Positions 49,109-59,060 of a DNA stretch of 64,000 bases are shown one piece after another. The notes beneath the pieces are model-generated. The model was given only the letters and a program-made list of their open reading frames with translations, did not search any database and had not been told where the DNA came from. The translations under genes and the position numbers were made by a program. Each line of letters opens with the position of its first letter. Within the stretch, counting starts at the first letter, position 1. Origin of the DNA: Paenibacillus silvestris (GTDB taxonomy: Bacteria > Bacillota > Bacilli > Paenibacillales > NBRC-103111); contig NZ_WTUZ01000035.1 of the NCBI RefSeq assembly GCF_009882985.1, forward strand, positions 1 through 64,000. Direction: 5' to 3'.

Positions 49109-50158
49109 TTATGGATATACCGGTGCAAAAAGCAATCCGGTCGTTTCTTCCCAACCGTACATCAAGTTCAAGTTTTGAATGGCCTGCCCGGCAGCGCCTT
49201 TCACGACATTATCAATAACGGAAACAATCGTTACACGACCCGTCCGCTCATCCACGGAAAAACCAATGTCACAGTAATTAGAACCGGATACTTCCTTCGT
49301 CGAAGGGAACTTGCCTTCTTGACGAATACGCACAAACTTCCGGCCTTCATAGAATTGACGATAGAGTTCAATAAAATCTGCAGCCGTATGCTCACCATTC
49401 ACTGTAGCGTACATTGTGGACATAATCCCGCGTGTCATCGGCACAAGATGTGTCGTGAATGTCGTCACTACTGGCTTACCCGCTACACGACTGAGCGCTT
49501 GCTCAATTTCAGGAATATGCTGGTGTTTATTCACTTTATACACGTTTAAATTCTCATTTACTTCCGCGTAATGCACACCTAGACTAACACCGCGTCCTGC
49601 ACCGGAAACGCCTGATTTCGCATCAATGATGATCGTAGACGGATCAATCCAACCTGCTTTCACTGCTGGGATCAGTCCCAGAAGCGTTGCTGTTGGGTAA
49701 CAACCAGGATTCGCGATCAAGTCGCTGCCCTTCACTTCATCCCCGAATACTTCGGACAGAGCATAGATCGACTTCGCCAAGATTTCCTCGGAAGCCGGTT
49801 TCTTTTTGTACCATTTTTCATAATCGCTGCTTGATTTCAATCTTAAATCCCCAGAAATATCAATAACCTTCAGGCCAGCAGCCAAAAGTTTCGGTGAAAG
49901 CTCTGCACTTACGCCCGCAGGTGTTGCGAGGAACACGACATCAGCTTTGCTTGCGATCAGATCCACATCAAGTTCATCTAGAATATCAACAACCACTTCT
50001 TGCAAATGCGGAAAATGATCAGCAAGCGGAGCTCCCGCGTTCGACGTCGAGATGACCGAAGTGATCTTCACAAGAGGATGCGCCTGCAAAAGACGAATAA
50101 CCTCCGCGCCACCGTACCCTGTTGCCCCAATAATAGCCGCTCTAACGATATGACTCAT
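49109..50158 (-). CDS. argC: N-acetyl-gamma-glutamyl-phosphate reductase
   Basis: 349 residues. Rossmann N-terminus RAAIIGATGYGGAEVIRLL, active-site cysteine in LIANPGCYPTATLLGL and HQHIPEIEQ, all typical. First gene of argCJBDFGH; an operator-like sequence lies on its promoter 36 bases upstream of the start. Confidence 0.96.
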   Translation of the reverse strand: MSHIVRAAIIGATGYGGAEVIRLLQAHPLVKITSVISTSNAGAPLADHFPHLQEVVVDILDELDVDLIASKADVVFLATPAGVSAELSPKLLAAGLKVIDISGDLRLKSSSDYEKWYKKKPASEEILAKSIYALSEVFGDEVKGSDLIANPGCYPTATLLGLIPAVKAGWIDPSTIIIDAKSGVSGAGRGVSLGVHYAEVNENLNVYKVNKHQHIPEIEQALSRVAGKPVVTTFTTHLVPMTRGIMSTMYATVNGEHTAADFIELYRQFYEGRKFVRIRQEGKFPSTKEVSGSNYCDIGFSVDERTGRVTIVSVIDNVVKGAAGQAIQNLNLMYGWEETTGLLFAPVYP

Positions 50159-50187
50159 ATGAATTCCCCCGTTACTCCGAAAATATA

Positions 50188-50222
50188 TGTATGATTATAC
50201 AGTCATATACATAATAATTCAA
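50188..50222 (-). promoter_or_regulatory. arg operon promoter with ArgR-like box
   Basis: Minus strand: -35 TTGAAT (50217-50222), 17 bases, -10 TATAAT (50194-50199). The 14-base palindrome TGTATgatTATACA at 50188-50201 covers the -10 and resembles the ArgR/AhrC box (TGMATwwwwATKCA). A weaker site, TGAATTATTATGTA, covers the -35. Confidence 0.55.
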
Positions 50223-50473
50223 TGAATTTTTTTCGCCAATTTTCTCCGTGCACATGCGTTTAGATCCGATATGAATCAAGGGTTTTTCAGCATTTTTGGC
50301 AAAAATCTTGCCATGCGTTTCAAGCAGCCCTTCTGATGAAAAAAATTCATAATATGCATAGACATTTGGTTCAGCTAACGAACAGTTATATTATCCCAAA
50401 ATAAACGCTCGACAAGCAACATTTTTTTGTGGTGTGTTGTGATTCTTTTCAGGCTGCCAAGCTGCCTCTCACA
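50223..50473. other. AT-rich non-coding region upstream of argC
   Basis: No ORF. It holds several AT-rich inverted stretches: GGCAAAAATCTTGCC near 50296, TTTTTCAGCA near 50284 facing TGATGAAAAA near 50334, and ATGAAAAAAATTCAT at 50336-50350, which could be a further distal ArgR-like site. Nothing else is recognised. Confidence 0.35.
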
Positions 50474-50477
50474 TCAA

Positions 50478-50504
50478 AAAAGACGTGCCTAAGCACGTCC
50501 TTCT
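50478..50504 (-). terminator. Terminator of the YitT gene
   Basis: AAAAAGACGTGC / GCACGTCCTTCTTTT, 4-base loop, downstream of the YitT gene. Confidence 0.75.
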
Positions 50505-50526
50505 TTTGCTAAGTCCAGCCACGCTT

Positions 50527-51396
50527 CTAAGCATGCCGCTTAAATCCCTCGCCCAGCACCTCATTGGTTTCGCTCAGAATGACAAAAGCCTGCGGGTCCA
50601 CCGATTGGACCAACGTCTTCAATCGACTGACCTCGTTCTGTTTCACGACGACCATCATCACCGTCCGCGACTCGCCAGTAAATCCGCCGGATCCGTTAAG
50701 CTCGGTTAATCCCCGATCCAAATCAAACAAAATAGCCTTGCGAATGGCCTCCGAATGGTCTGAAATGATGAACGCTACTTTCGCATAATTGAAGCCGATC
50801 TGCACGATATCGATCGTTTTCGTGGTCACGAACAAGCCAATCATCCCATACAAAGCGTTCTCCGGTGTGAACACCAGCGCAGAGGAGATGATCACCAGGC
50901 CGTCAAACACCGCAACAGAGAAGCCCAAACTTAATCCTGTGTACTTATGTAAAATTTGCGCAGCTAATCCAAGCCCGCCTGTTGAGCCGCGGCCACGAAA
51001 AACAATGCCTAGCCCCAATCCAACGCCTATTCCGCCATAAACGGCAGCGAGCAAAGGATTGTGAGTCGGCACGCCTATATGGCTGGTCACCAGTACGCAT
51101 AACGGAAATATAACCGAACCCACAGCCGCCTTCACACCGAAATGCCCTCCCAGCAGCCATAACGCTAAGAGGAAAATCGGAATGTTGAGCGCCCATTGCG
51201 TGATCGCTGGATTTAAGCCTGAAACCTGCTGAATCACCGTCGAAATCCCCGAAACCCCACCGGTCGCAATCTTGTTCGGATTCAAAAAGGAATTAAAACT
51301 AGCTGCCATAATTAGTGAGCCTATAACTAGCAAAGCATATTCAAATACGGTATGTGAAGGACTTCCTATCCGTATCAGCGGTTCTCTTCTGGCCAC
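50527..51396 (-). CDS. YitT family membrane protein (DUF2179)
   Basis: 289 residues. Five membrane helices (about 20-180) of the YitT/DUF161 type (GSLIMAASFNSFLNPNKIATGGVSGISTVI, LLAAVYGGIGVGLGLGIVFRGRGSTGG), then the cytoplasmic DUF2179 domain (KVAFIISDHSEAIRKAILFDLDRGLTELNGSGGFTG...LKTLVQSVDPQAFV). Function of the family is not established. Single gene. Confidence 0.88.
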   Translation of the reverse strand: MARREPLIRIGSPSHTVFEYALLVIGSLIMAASFNSFLNPNKIATGGVSGISTVIQQVSGLNPAITQWALNIPIFLLALWLLGGHFGVKAAVGSVIFPLCVLVTSHIGVPTHNPLLAAVYGGIGVGLGLGIVFRGRGSTGGLGLAAQILHKYTGLSLGFSVAVFDGLVIISSALVFTPENALYGMIGLFVTTKTIDIVQIGFNYAKVAFIISDHSEAIRKAILFDLDRGLTELNGSGGFTGESRTVMMVVVKQNEVSRLKTLVQSVDPQAFVILSETNEVLGEGFKRHA

Positions 51397-51418
51397 GAAA
51401 GGCCTCCTCTCACAAAAA

Positions 51419-51443
51419 ATCCTACACCTGTTAGGTGTAGGAT
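51419..51443 (-). terminator. Terminator of prfB
   Basis: Perfect ATCCTACACCT / AGGTGTAGGAT stem, 3-base loop, followed on the minus strand by TTTTTTG. Confidence 0.9.
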
Positions 51444-51486
51444 GATCGTCAATTGCTTCTGTTATGCGTTATGCCTCTAGCATCCA

Positions 51487-52606
51487 TTACTCCGCGTTGT
51501 CTGGCTTGCGAATCTGATGACGCAGGTAAGCATCGATGAACATATCGAGATCCCCGTCCATAACGGCGCCAACATTCCCTGTTTCTGCCGATGTCCTGTG
51601 ATCCTTCACCATGCTGTATGGATGGAAGACATAAGAACGAATTTGGCTTCCCCAGCCAATTTCGGACTGCTCGCCGCGAATCTCAGCTAGATGCTTCATT
51701 TGCGCTTCGATCTTCTTCTCGTACAACTTGGAGCGTAGCATTTTCATCGCTTTCTCGCGGTTCTTGATCTGCGAACGCTCCTGTTGACAGCTCACCACGA
51801 CCCCAGTCGGCATGTGCGTAATCCGCACGGCCGAATCCGTGGTGTTAATGTGCTGACCGCCGGCGCCGCTCGCCCGATACGTATCGACTTTGAGATCCTC
51901 TGTGCGGATCTCCACTTCCGTATCATCTTCGATCTCCGGCATGATGTCGCAAGACACGAAAGATGTGTGGCGTCTGCCTGATGCGTCAAACGGCGAAATC
52001 CGCACGAGTCGGTGCACGCCCTTCTCCGCCTTCAAGTAGCCGTAGGCGTTGAAGCCCGTGATCTGCAGCGTGACACTCTTCACGCCGGCTTCGTCGCCGG
52101 GCAAATAGTCGAGCACCTCGACTTTGTAGCCCTGCTTCTCTGCCCAGCGGCGATACATGCGCAGCAGCATCTCCGCCCAGTCCTGCGACTCCGTGCCGCC
52201 CGCGCCTGGATGCAGCTCTAGAATTGCATTCAACCGGTCATACGGCTGATTCAGTAACAGGCCAAGCTCGAAACTTTCGAGTTTGGTCTTTAAGGCCGCG
52301 ATGCCTTTCTCAATGTCCTTCGCCAAGTCAGCATCGCTTTCCTCTTCCTCGAGTTCGACCATGACCTGCAGGTCATCAAACTCGTTCGAGAAGCCTTGAA
52401 ACTGATCCACCACGCTCTTGATCACGTTGAGCTCGGAGATGGTCTTCTGGGCGCGTTCGTTATCGTCCCAGAAGTCCGGTGCCCCCATCTTCTCCTCGAA
52501 ATCGCCGATTGCTTCCAGCTTATGATCTAAGTCAAAGAGACCCCCGTAATTCGGTTAGTCGCTTTGCTGTCTCTCTTAAATCCTGTTTCACTTCTGGTTC
52601 CAGCAT
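51487..52606 (-). CDS. prfB: Peptide chain release factor 2 (programmed +1 frameshift)
   Basis: Release factor for UGA and UAA stops. The gene begins at ATG 52606 (GAGGTG 6 bases upstream) with 24 codons ending CGG GGG TCT CTT TGA C; at CTT-TGA-C (52537-52531) the ribosome shifts +1, skipping T 52534, and reads on from GAC at 52533 to the stop at 51487. The product is 372 residues. The internal Shine-Dalgarno-like GGGGG, the slippery CTT and the in-frame TGA are the classic autoregulatory RF2 site. The SPF tripeptide (204-206) and GGQ (249-251) fall within one residue of their E. coli places. Not a pseudogene. Likely co-transcribed with secA 67 bases upstream. Confidence 0.97.
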
Positions 52607-52673
52607 GTCTTACACCTCTTTATTCTCTTGTGCCCCTACTCACCGGATCAAGCCAAGCTCCGCTTAGCTTCTC

Positions 52674-55193
52674 TTAGCTGCCTTGTCCGTGGCACTGTTT
52701 GAACTTTTTACCGCTGCCACATGGGCATGGGTCGTTACGTCCGATACGTTGCTCTTCGTCGCGCACGACCGGCTTCTTGCCGACAGCTTCATTCTTCGTA
52801 TCAACCGCTTGCCCTTCGGCTACGGCTTGACGCTCCAGGTTGCTTTGAACATGAGCTTTCATGATGTACATCGCAACTTCTTCGCGAATGTTCTCAATCA
52901 TCTCTTGGAACATCTCGAAGCCTTCGAACTGGTACTCACGAAGCGGATCTGTACCGCCGTATGCGCGTAGGTGGATACCTTGGCGCAGTTGATCCATCGC
53001 ATCAATGTGGTCCATCCATTTGCTATCTACAGCACGAAGCGCAACAACCTTCTCGAATTCACGCATGAATTCAGGTCCGATCTCTTCTTCACGCTCGTCA
53101 TAGCGTTTGCTGACAAGATCTTTGATAAGCTCGATGATCTCTTCTTGCTCTTTACCCCAAATCGTTTGGTCGCTAATGTGTGCATCTTCCTGTAGGAAGT
53201 TGTTGTTCACGAAATTCGCGACCTCTTGAAGCTCCCACTCTTCCGGGATTTGCTCTTCCGGACAGTGTGCTTTCACGACACGCTCGATCACTGCGTTTAT
53301 CATACCCTCGATGACTTCGCGGATATTTTCGGATTCCAGCAGCTCGCGGCGCTGTTTATAAATAATTTCACGTTGTTGGTTCATTACATCATCATACTGA
53401 AGGACCACTTTACGAACGTCGAAGTTGTTGCCCTCCACACGTTTCTGTGCCGATTCAACGGCACGCGAGATCAATTTGCTCTCGATCGGCTGATCTTCTT
53501 CCATCCCAAGACGGTCCATCATCGCCATAATATTTTCAGCGCCGAATCGTTTCATCAATTCATCTTCTAGGGAAAGGTAGAATTGCGATGAACCAGGGTC
53601 ACCTTGACGGCCTGCACGACCACGCAGCTGGTTATCAATTCGTCTGCTTTCATGACGCTCCGTACCTATAATATGCAGTCCACCGTTATCATGTACGCCG
53701 TCGCCAAGCATAATGTCCGTACCGCGTCCCGCCATATTCGTAGCAATCGTTACAGCGCCAGGTTGCCCCGCACGTGATACAATTTCAGCTTCTTCCGCAT
53801 GGTACTTCGCATTGAGAACCTTATGTTGAATGCCTTTCTTCTTGAGCATCTCGGAAAGAATTTCGGAGTTCTCAATCGAGACTGTACCGACAAGAACTGG
53901 TTGATTGATTTTGTGTTTCTCCACAATTTGCTCAACTACAGCCCTAAACTTCCCATTTTCCGATTTATATACCACGTCCGGCATATCTTTACGAATCATA
54001 GGACGGTTGGTCGGAACAATGACAACCTCAAGCCCGTAAATTTTCTTAAGTTCTTCTTCTTCTGTCTTGGCCGTACCTGTCATACCCGCAAGTTTGCGAT
54101 ACATACGGAAATAGTTCTGGAACGTAATTGTCGCCAATGTCATGCTTTCATTCTGAACTTGCAGCTGCTCTTTGGCCTCAATAGCTTGGTGCAGCCCATC
54201 ACTATAGCGACGGCCTGTCATAATACGGCCCGTAAATTCATCGACAATCATAACTTCGTCTTCTTGCACGACGTAGTCCACATCACGTTTCATGATGAAA
54301 CGCGCTTTAAGCCCTTGGGTTACGTGGTGATTAATATTCACATTCTGATGATCAAATAAGTTCTCAATGCCGAATGCGCGCTCTGCTTTCGCAACCCCTT
54401 CTTCCGTAAGAGCCACGGAACGCACTTTAATATCAATCGTGTAATCCTCATCTATTTTCAAGTTGGAAACAAAACGGTCCGCTGAATAATACATGTCTGT
54501 TGATTTGGCAGCTTGTCCCGAAATAATAAGAGGTGTTCTAGCTTCATCGACTAGGATGGAGTCAACTTCATCGATAACCGCATAATAAAGTGGACGCTGA
54601 ACCATCTGCTCTTTGTAGAGCACCATGTTATCGCGCAGGTAATCGAAACCATATTCGTTATTCGTACCATACGTAATATCACAGGCATAAGCTGCTTGCT
54701 TTTCCTCATGAGAAAGTTCATGCAGATTTACCCCGACCGACAGGCCAAGGAACTCATAGATCTGACCCATTTCGCCGCTATCACGTTGTGCCAAATAGTC
54801 ATTGACGGTTACCACGTGCACGCCTTTGCCCAACAATGCATTTAAATAAACAGGAAGTGTTCCAACTAACGTTTTCCCTTCCCCTGTTCTCATCTCGGCG
54901 ATACGACCTTCGTGCAGCACCATACCCCCGATAAGTTGAACGTCGTAATGACGTTTACCCAATACACGTCTAGCTGCTTCTCTGACTACTGCAAAAGCCT
55001 CAGGAAGCAAATCATCTAGCTCCTCGCCCTTCTCCAAGCGTTCACGGAACTCAACAGTCTTCGCTCTTAACTGTCCTTCGGATAACGGCGTAATAGTCGC
55101 CTCAAGCTCGTTGATATAATCAACGGTCTTTAACATCCGTTTAACTTCCCGTTCATTGGAATCACCAAAAATCTTCTTCACTAGTCCTAGCAT
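52674..55193 (-). CDS. secA: Preprotein translocase subunit SecA
   Basis: 839 residues, the ATPase motor of the Sec pathway. Start at ATG 55193 ([10 protein letters not shown]) behind AAAGGGG; the frame open to 55280 is not supported. Seen: Walker [44 protein letters not shown], the helical scaffold and the C-terminal zinc motif [17 protein letters not shown] that binds SecB or ribosomes. secA-prfB order is as in B. subtilis. Confidence 0.97.
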   Translation of the reverse strand: MLGLVKKIFGDSNEREVKRMLKTVDYINELEATITPLSEGQLRAKTVEFRERLEKGEELDDLLPEAFAVVREAARRVLGKRHYDVQLIGGMVLHEGRIAEMRTGEGKTLVGTLPVYLNALLGKGVHVVTVNDYLAQRDSGEMGQIYEFLGLSVGVNLHELSHEEKQAAYACDITYGTNNEYGFDYLRDNMVLYKEQMVQRPLYYAVIDEVDSILVDEARTPLIISGQAAKSTDMYYSADRFVSNLKIDEDYTIDIKVRSVALTEEGVAKAERAFGIENLFDHQNVNINHHVTQGLKARFIMKRDVDYVVQEDEVMIVDEFTGRIMTGRRYSDGLHQAIEAKEQLQVQNESMTLATITFQNYFRMYRKLAGMTGTAKTEEEELKKIYGLEVVIVPTNRPMIRKDMPDVVYKSENGKFRAVVEQIVEKHKINQPVLVGTVSIENSEILSEMLKKKGIQHKVLNAKYHAEEAEIVSRAGQPGAVTIATNMAGRGTDIMLGDGVHDNGGLHIIGTERHESRRIDNQLRGRAGRQGDPGSSQFYLSLEDELMKRFGAENIMAMMDRLGMEEDQPIESKLISRAVESAQKRVEGNNFDVRKVVLQYDDVMNQQREIIYKQRRELLESENIREVIEGMINAVIERVVKAHCPEEQIPEEWELQEVANFVNNNFLQEDAHISDQTIWGKEQEEIIELIKDLVSKRYDEREEEIGPEFMREFEKVVALRAVDSKWMDHIDAMDQLRQGIHLRAYGGTDPLREYQFEGFEMFQEMIENIREEVAMYIMKAHVQSNLERQAVAEGQAVDTKNEAVGKKPVVRDEEQRIGRNDPCPCGSGKKFKQCHGQGS

Positions 55194-55393
55194 CGGTGAA
55201 CCCCTTTCTATTGCATTCGTATCCTCAAATTGTACCACCTTTGACCGCTCTGTCGCAACAAACCCTGTATCTACATCCATATAAACTGTCCATAACCGAT
55301 AAAAGTTTCACGTTTTAACTTATTTCTATAGTATTGAATCGTTGTCCGAAATGCATGCATCCAAATTAACGGATCTACATAGCTTATCAATAG

Positions 55394-55432
55394 AAAAGAG
55401 CCTAATTCGACAGAATCGAATCAAGCTCTTGT
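55394..55432 (-). terminator. Terminator of hpf
   Basis: AAGAGCCTAATTCGA / TCGAATCAAGCTCTT stem, followed on the minus strand by TTTTC. It separates hpf from secA. Confidence 0.75.
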
Positions 55433-55443
55433 GTATATTTATT

Positions 55444-55998
55444 TTATTTGTAAATAGCAGGCTCGATTAATCCGTACTTGCCGTCGTTACGTTTGTAGAC
55501 TACATTAACAGAATCTGTGTCCATATTGGAGAAAACAAAGAAGCTGTGACCAACCAAATTCATTTGCAAAATCGCTTCCTCAACGTCCATCGGCTTCAAA
55601 TCGAAGCGTTTGTTGCGGACCAATTCAAAGTCTTCTTCCTCTTCCACAAAAGTGACAGGTGATGTTTCCATTTTGAACAAATCACGCTTGCCGCCTTCTT
55701 CGCGAATTTTGCGGTTGGTTCTTGTTTTATGCTTGCGGATTTGGCGCTCTAACTTGTCCACAACCAAATCAATCGAAGCATACATGTCCGAATTGCGTTC
55801 CTCTGCTCTTAGCAGCACGCCTGTTAGGGGAATGGCCACCTCGATGGCTTGCAAATCTTTAACCACACTTAGCTTTACTTGTACATCGGATGTAAGGGGA
55901 GCTTCAAAGTACCTATCTAGTCTGTTTAATTTTTTCTCGACATAGTCCCTGAGGGCCTCAGTTACTTCAAGGTGTTCTCCGCGAATGCTAATGATCAT
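55444..55998 (-). CDS. hpf: Ribosome hibernation promoting factor, long form
   Basis: 184 residues. N-terminal HPF/RaiA domain (MIISIRGEHLEVTEALRDYVEKKLNRLDRYFE), a charged linker and a C-terminal dimerisation domain (VRNKRFDLKPMDVEEAILQMNLVGHSFFVFSNMDTDSVNVVYKRNDGKYGLIEP). The long form dimerises 70S ribosomes to 100S in stationary phase. Own terminator downstream. Confidence 0.95.
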   Translation of the reverse strand: MIISIRGEHLEVTEALRDYVEKKLNRLDRYFEAPLTSDVQVKLSVVKDLQAIEVAIPLTGVLLRAEERNSDMYASIDLVVDKLERQIRKHKTRTNRKIREEGGKRDLFKMETSPVTFVEEEEDFELVRNKRFDLKPMDVEEAILQMNLVGHSFFVFSNMDTDSVNVVYKRNDGKYGLIEPAIYK

Positions 55999-56086
55999 AG
56001 TTAAACATCTCCCTTCCTACTTACAGTATACTACATTCCACCCCATCTTCATAATTCCTTTAAATTCCGAGCATAATATGTATACG

Positions 56087-56119
56087 CAAAAAAACACCCC
56101 GGGATGACTCCCAAGGTGT
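56087..56119 (-). terminator. Terminator of the cold-shock gene
   Basis: CACCTTGGGA / TCCCGGGGTG with a 4-base loop and then TTTTTTT on the minus strand. Confidence 0.9.
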
Positions 56120-56166
56120 GCATGTTCGTAGGTGTATATACTAGCGGCACAATTCATGCCGAATGA

Positions 56167-56364
56167 TTATAGTCTGCTAACGTTAGCTGCTTGCGGACCA
56201 CGTGCGCCTTCTACGATGTCAAACTCAACTGCTTGACCTTCGTCCAGCGTTTTGAATCCTTCGGATTGAATAGCTGAGAAATGCACGAATACGTCTCCAC
56301 CATCTTCACGCTCGATGAAACCATAGCCTTTTTCTGCGTTGAACCATTTCACTTTACCTTGCAT
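56167..56364 (-). CDS. Cold-shock protein (CspA/CspB family)
   Basis: 65 residues. OB-fold RNA chaperone with RNP1 KGYGFIE and RNP2 DVFVHF, starting [20 protein letters not shown] 56364 with AAGGGA 11 bases upstream. The promoter is about 75 bases upstream, leaving the long 5' leader usual for csp genes. Confidence 0.95.
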   Translation of the reverse strand: MQGKVKWFNAEKGYGFIEREDGGDVFVHFSAIQSEGFKTLDEGQAVEFDIVEGARGPQAANVSRL

Positions 56365-56437
56365 AACGCACACATTCCCTTCGTTTTGGAAAATGAAAAA
56401 TCATAAGCAAATGAATAATGTAAGCCCTTACTTTTTG

Positions 56438-56467
56438 ACTATAACACCCTCTTGCTTGACCTGTCAA
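56438..56467 (-). promoter_or_regulatory. csp promoter
   Basis: Minus strand: -35 TTGACA (56462-56467), 18 bases, -10 TATAGT (56438-56443). Gives a leader of roughly 65 bases. Confidence 0.6.
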
Positions 56468-56519
56468 TTTGAAACTTACCTATCAAGTAAATTTTTTGAA
56501 AATTCGGGTATATACAAGT

Positions 56520-56701
56520 CGTGGATAACTGCAGATTTTGTAGAATCCTGTCGTGTCCAGTGTTTTTACGATTTATTCACAAAGTTATCCACAAATCTAT
56601 GCACATTATCCACAGTCTTCTGTGTGTGATTTATGGATAAGTTGGGCTCGTTGTGTGTGGTTTGTACACAATGAGGTCTTTCATCCATTTGCTTGTCCAC
56701 A
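56520..56701. other. Cluster of DnaA-box-like 9-mers
   Basis: Two perfect TTATCCACA boxes at 56585-56593 and 56606-56614 (21 bases apart, two helical turns), and three with one mismatch: 56520-56528 (TTATCCACG, reverse), 56632-56640 (TTATCCATA, reverse) and 56693-56701 (TTGTCCACA). The region lies between csp and pseC and has no supported ORF. Confidence 0.6.
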
Positions 56702-56782
56702 ATTCTGATGTGAAAGCGGTAGGAAAGCGTTAATAAGTCAAAAACCTTCTGCCGCGGCAAAAGGTTCTTCTTTACTTTATTT

Positions 56783-57994
56783 TTAAGTTCTACGATAGTA
56801 ACCTAGCACTTTCTCAACTGCATTTACTACATCCTGAATATCCGAATCTAACATCGCGGGAAACAACGGAAGTGAAATAATCCCTTGATATAGGGTCTCC
56901 GCCACATCTGCAATCCCTTTCTCGTATCCAAGATTTTTATAATAAGGGTGATAATGAACTGGGAGATAGTGAACATTCACGCCAATATTCTCTTTACGCA
57001 ATGCATCAAACACTTCTTTTCTTCCCACTTTAAGTTCGTCAAGTTTAAGTTGAATGATATAGAGATGCCAACTCGATTCCCGATCAGACTTTTGGAAAGG
57101 AGTAATAAGTGTAGCATTCATAGCAAAAGCCTCGTTGTATTGCTGAGCAATTGCTTTCCTTCTTGCTACAAAACCGTCTAATTTACTTAATTGCGAGCTC
57201 CCTAATGCAGCCTGGATATCCGTTATTCGATAATTGAATCCCAATTCATGCATCTCATAGTACCAGTCGCCTTCATTCTTATGTTCAAGTAAATCTTTGT
57301 CCCTTGTAATCCCATGGCTTCGGAATAAAAGAAGTTTCTCATAATACTCAAGAGAATTCGTTGTAATTATCCCCCCTTCGCCAGTAGTAACATGTTTCAC
57401 TGGATGAAAGCTAAACATCGTCATATCCGCGATAGAGCCAACTTTACGCCCTTTATAATCTGCGCCAAGGGAATGTGCTGCATCTTCAATGACAACCAAA
57501 TTCCGATCTCGGGCAAGCTCCATAATCTCATCCATATCCGCAGGCTGGCCCGTAAAATCAACAGGTATGATAGCTTTTGTTTTTGGAGTTAATAAGGATT
57601 TAATCTTAAATTTATCAATATTATAAGTATCTGACTCAATATCAGCAAAAACCACGGTCCCACCACAATATCTCACGCAGTTTGCGCTTGCTGCAAAGGT
57701 CATTGGTGTTGTTATAACCTCATCGCCTTCGCCAATGCCTGCAGCAAAGCAAGCCCCATGGAGAGCGGCTGTACCATTGGAGAAAGAAACAGCATATTTA
57801 GCTCCCACATACTGCGCAACCGAATTCTCAAATTCTTTAATTCTTGGTCCTTGCGTTAGAAAAGGGGATTTTAGTGTTTGAATTACACTCTCAATGTCTG
57901 TATCGTCAATCCACTGCCGGCCATATGGCAGAAGCTCACTTCTAGTTGGTTGGCCTCCAAGAATAGCTAACTGGTCGTTTGATGTTTGTACCAA
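56783..57994 (-). CDS. pseC: PseC-like UDP-sugar 4-aminotransferase
   Basis: 403 residues, PLP-dependent DegT/DnrJ/EryC1 family. The internal aldimine lysine is Lys200 in MFSFHPVKHVTTGEGG; VSFSNGTAALHGACFAAGI and VIEDAAHSLGADYKGRKVG are the PLP-phosphate and ring-stacking motifs. These sequences are typical of PseC, which aminates the 4-keto sugar in pseudaminic acid synthesis. The start is TTG 57994 with GGAG 9 bases upstream. Last gene of the flagellin-glycan cluster; pseG, pseH and pseI nearby support this assignment. Confidence 0.85.
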   Translation of the reverse strand: MVQTSNDQLAILGGQPTRSELLPYGRQWIDDTDIESVIQTLKSPFLTQGPRIKEFENSVAQYVGAKYAVSFSNGTAALHGACFAAGIGEGDEVITTPMTFAASANCVRYCGGTVVFADIESDTYNIDKFKIKSLLTPKTKAIIPVDFTGQPADMDEIMELARDRNLVVIEDAAHSLGADYKGRKVGSIADMTMFSFHPVKHVTTGEGGIITTNSLEYYEKLLLFRSHGITRDKDLLEHKNEGDWYYEMHELGFNYRITDIQAALGSSQLSKLDGFVARRKAIAQQYNEAFAMNATLITPFQKSDRESSWHLYIIQLKLDELKVGRKEVFDALRKENIGVNVHYLPVHYHPYYKNLGYEKGIADVAETLYQGIISLPLFPAMLDSDIQDVVNAVEKVLGYYRRT

Positions 57995-58064
57995 GCAGAT
58001 CATCTCCAATATTTATGAAATAAGCTGAAGTGCAGTTTGTAACCACACTCCAGCTCTCTTTACC

Positions 58065-59003
58065 CTACAAAGTAGTCTTGATCCATTCTTCTGTTAATTT
58101 CAATCCTTCTGCTAACGTAGTTTTCGGCTCCCAACCAAGCAATTGCTTGGCTTTAGCAGAATTACAGAGAAGCTTCTGAATTTCACTTTGTGGATGAATG
58201 TGCTCTACATGCTTAATTCGACTTTCATCGCCGACGATTTGCTTAGCTAAATCATTTACCGAAATATCGTAGCCAAGACCAGCATTTACGATATGTCCAT
58301 CAACTGTATTCGAATATCCTGCTTCTACAACAAACCTCGCGCAATCGTCTACATATAATAAATCCCGAGTTTGTGTTCCCTCACCATAGATATTTAGATT
58401 TTCACCCATCAGTTTTTTCTTAATGAAAATGGCAACTACTCCACCCTCACCGCCAAACTTTTGATAAGGACCATATGTATTAAATGGACGAACCACAACC
58501 GCAGGTAGATCATAGGCATAGAAATAGGACAATACCATATTTTCTGCTGCAATTTTAGCACCTGCATAAGGTGAAGCCGGTTTAATCGGATGCGTTTCCG
58601 AAATTCCGCTTTCATCTAGACAACGATCATAAACCATACAAGTGCTCATGAAAACAATCTTCACTTTATGTTTGCGGCATTGTTCTAGTACAAAAAAAGT
58701 TCCTAACGTATCATTATTAAAAGTTGTCCGCGGATCATCTATGCTATCCTGAACATTAATGCTCGCTCCAAGATGATAACAAACATCAAATTTATGTTCA
58801 AATAATTGACTAAGTGTTTCTTCACTCTTAATATCGCCATGTACGAATTGTTGAAAACCAGGATGAGAGGTGAACTCAGCAATGTTGGACTCTTCTCCAT
58901 TCGATAAATCATCCAAGACCCAAACACGTTGACCGTCATCTAATAACCTTTTTACAACCCATCTGCCAATAAAGCCGGCACCGCCAGTTACCAAAACGTT
59001 CAT
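58065..59003 (-). CDS. NAD-dependent epimerase/dehydratase (extended SDR)
   Basis: 312 residues. Rossmann motif VTGGAGFIG (6-13), YAGAK catalytic pair (Tyr146, Lys150), and the sugar-nucleotide motif RPFNTYGPYQKFGGEGG. The active-site serine/threonine is in MSTCMVYD (120-126) where 4,6-dehydratases have TDE; hence it may be a 4-epimerase or another SDR type rather than a canonical dehydratase. It is not PseB, which has a different N-terminal motif (TGGTGSFG) and longer form. It lies between pseI and pseC and is likely to prepare a sugar nucleotide for the flagellar glycan. Confidence 0.8.
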   Translation of the reverse strand: MNVLVTGGAGFIGRWVVKRLLDDGQRVWVLDDLSNGEESNIAEFTSHPGFQQFVHGDIKSEETLSQLFEHKFDVCYHLGASINVQDSIDDPRTTFNNDTLGTFFVLEQCRKHKVKIVFMSTCMVYDRCLDESGISETHPIKPASPYAGAKIAAENMVLSYFYAYDLPAVVVRPFNTYGPYQKFGGEGGVVAIFIKKKLMGENLNIYGEGTQTRDLLYVDDCARFVVEAGYSNTVDGHIVNAGLGYDISVNDLAKQIVGDESRIKHVEHIHPQSEIQKLLCNSAKAKQLLGWEPKTTLAEGLKLTEEWIKTTL

Positions 59004-59060
59004 CTTTATTTCGTCCTCTCTAGTAAAAAACTCATTATGTAAAAGAGTATTTCTTTTCGA

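Noticed and set aside
52489-52606. Apparent frameshift pseudogene at the 5' end of prfB
   Set aside because: The CTT-TGA-C context with GGGGG upstream is the conserved programmed frameshift, so the gene is intact.
56566-56760. 64-residue minus-strand frame
   Set aside because: It runs through the DnaA-box cluster; its composition is explained by the repeated TTATCCACA words, and there is no ribosome-binding site.
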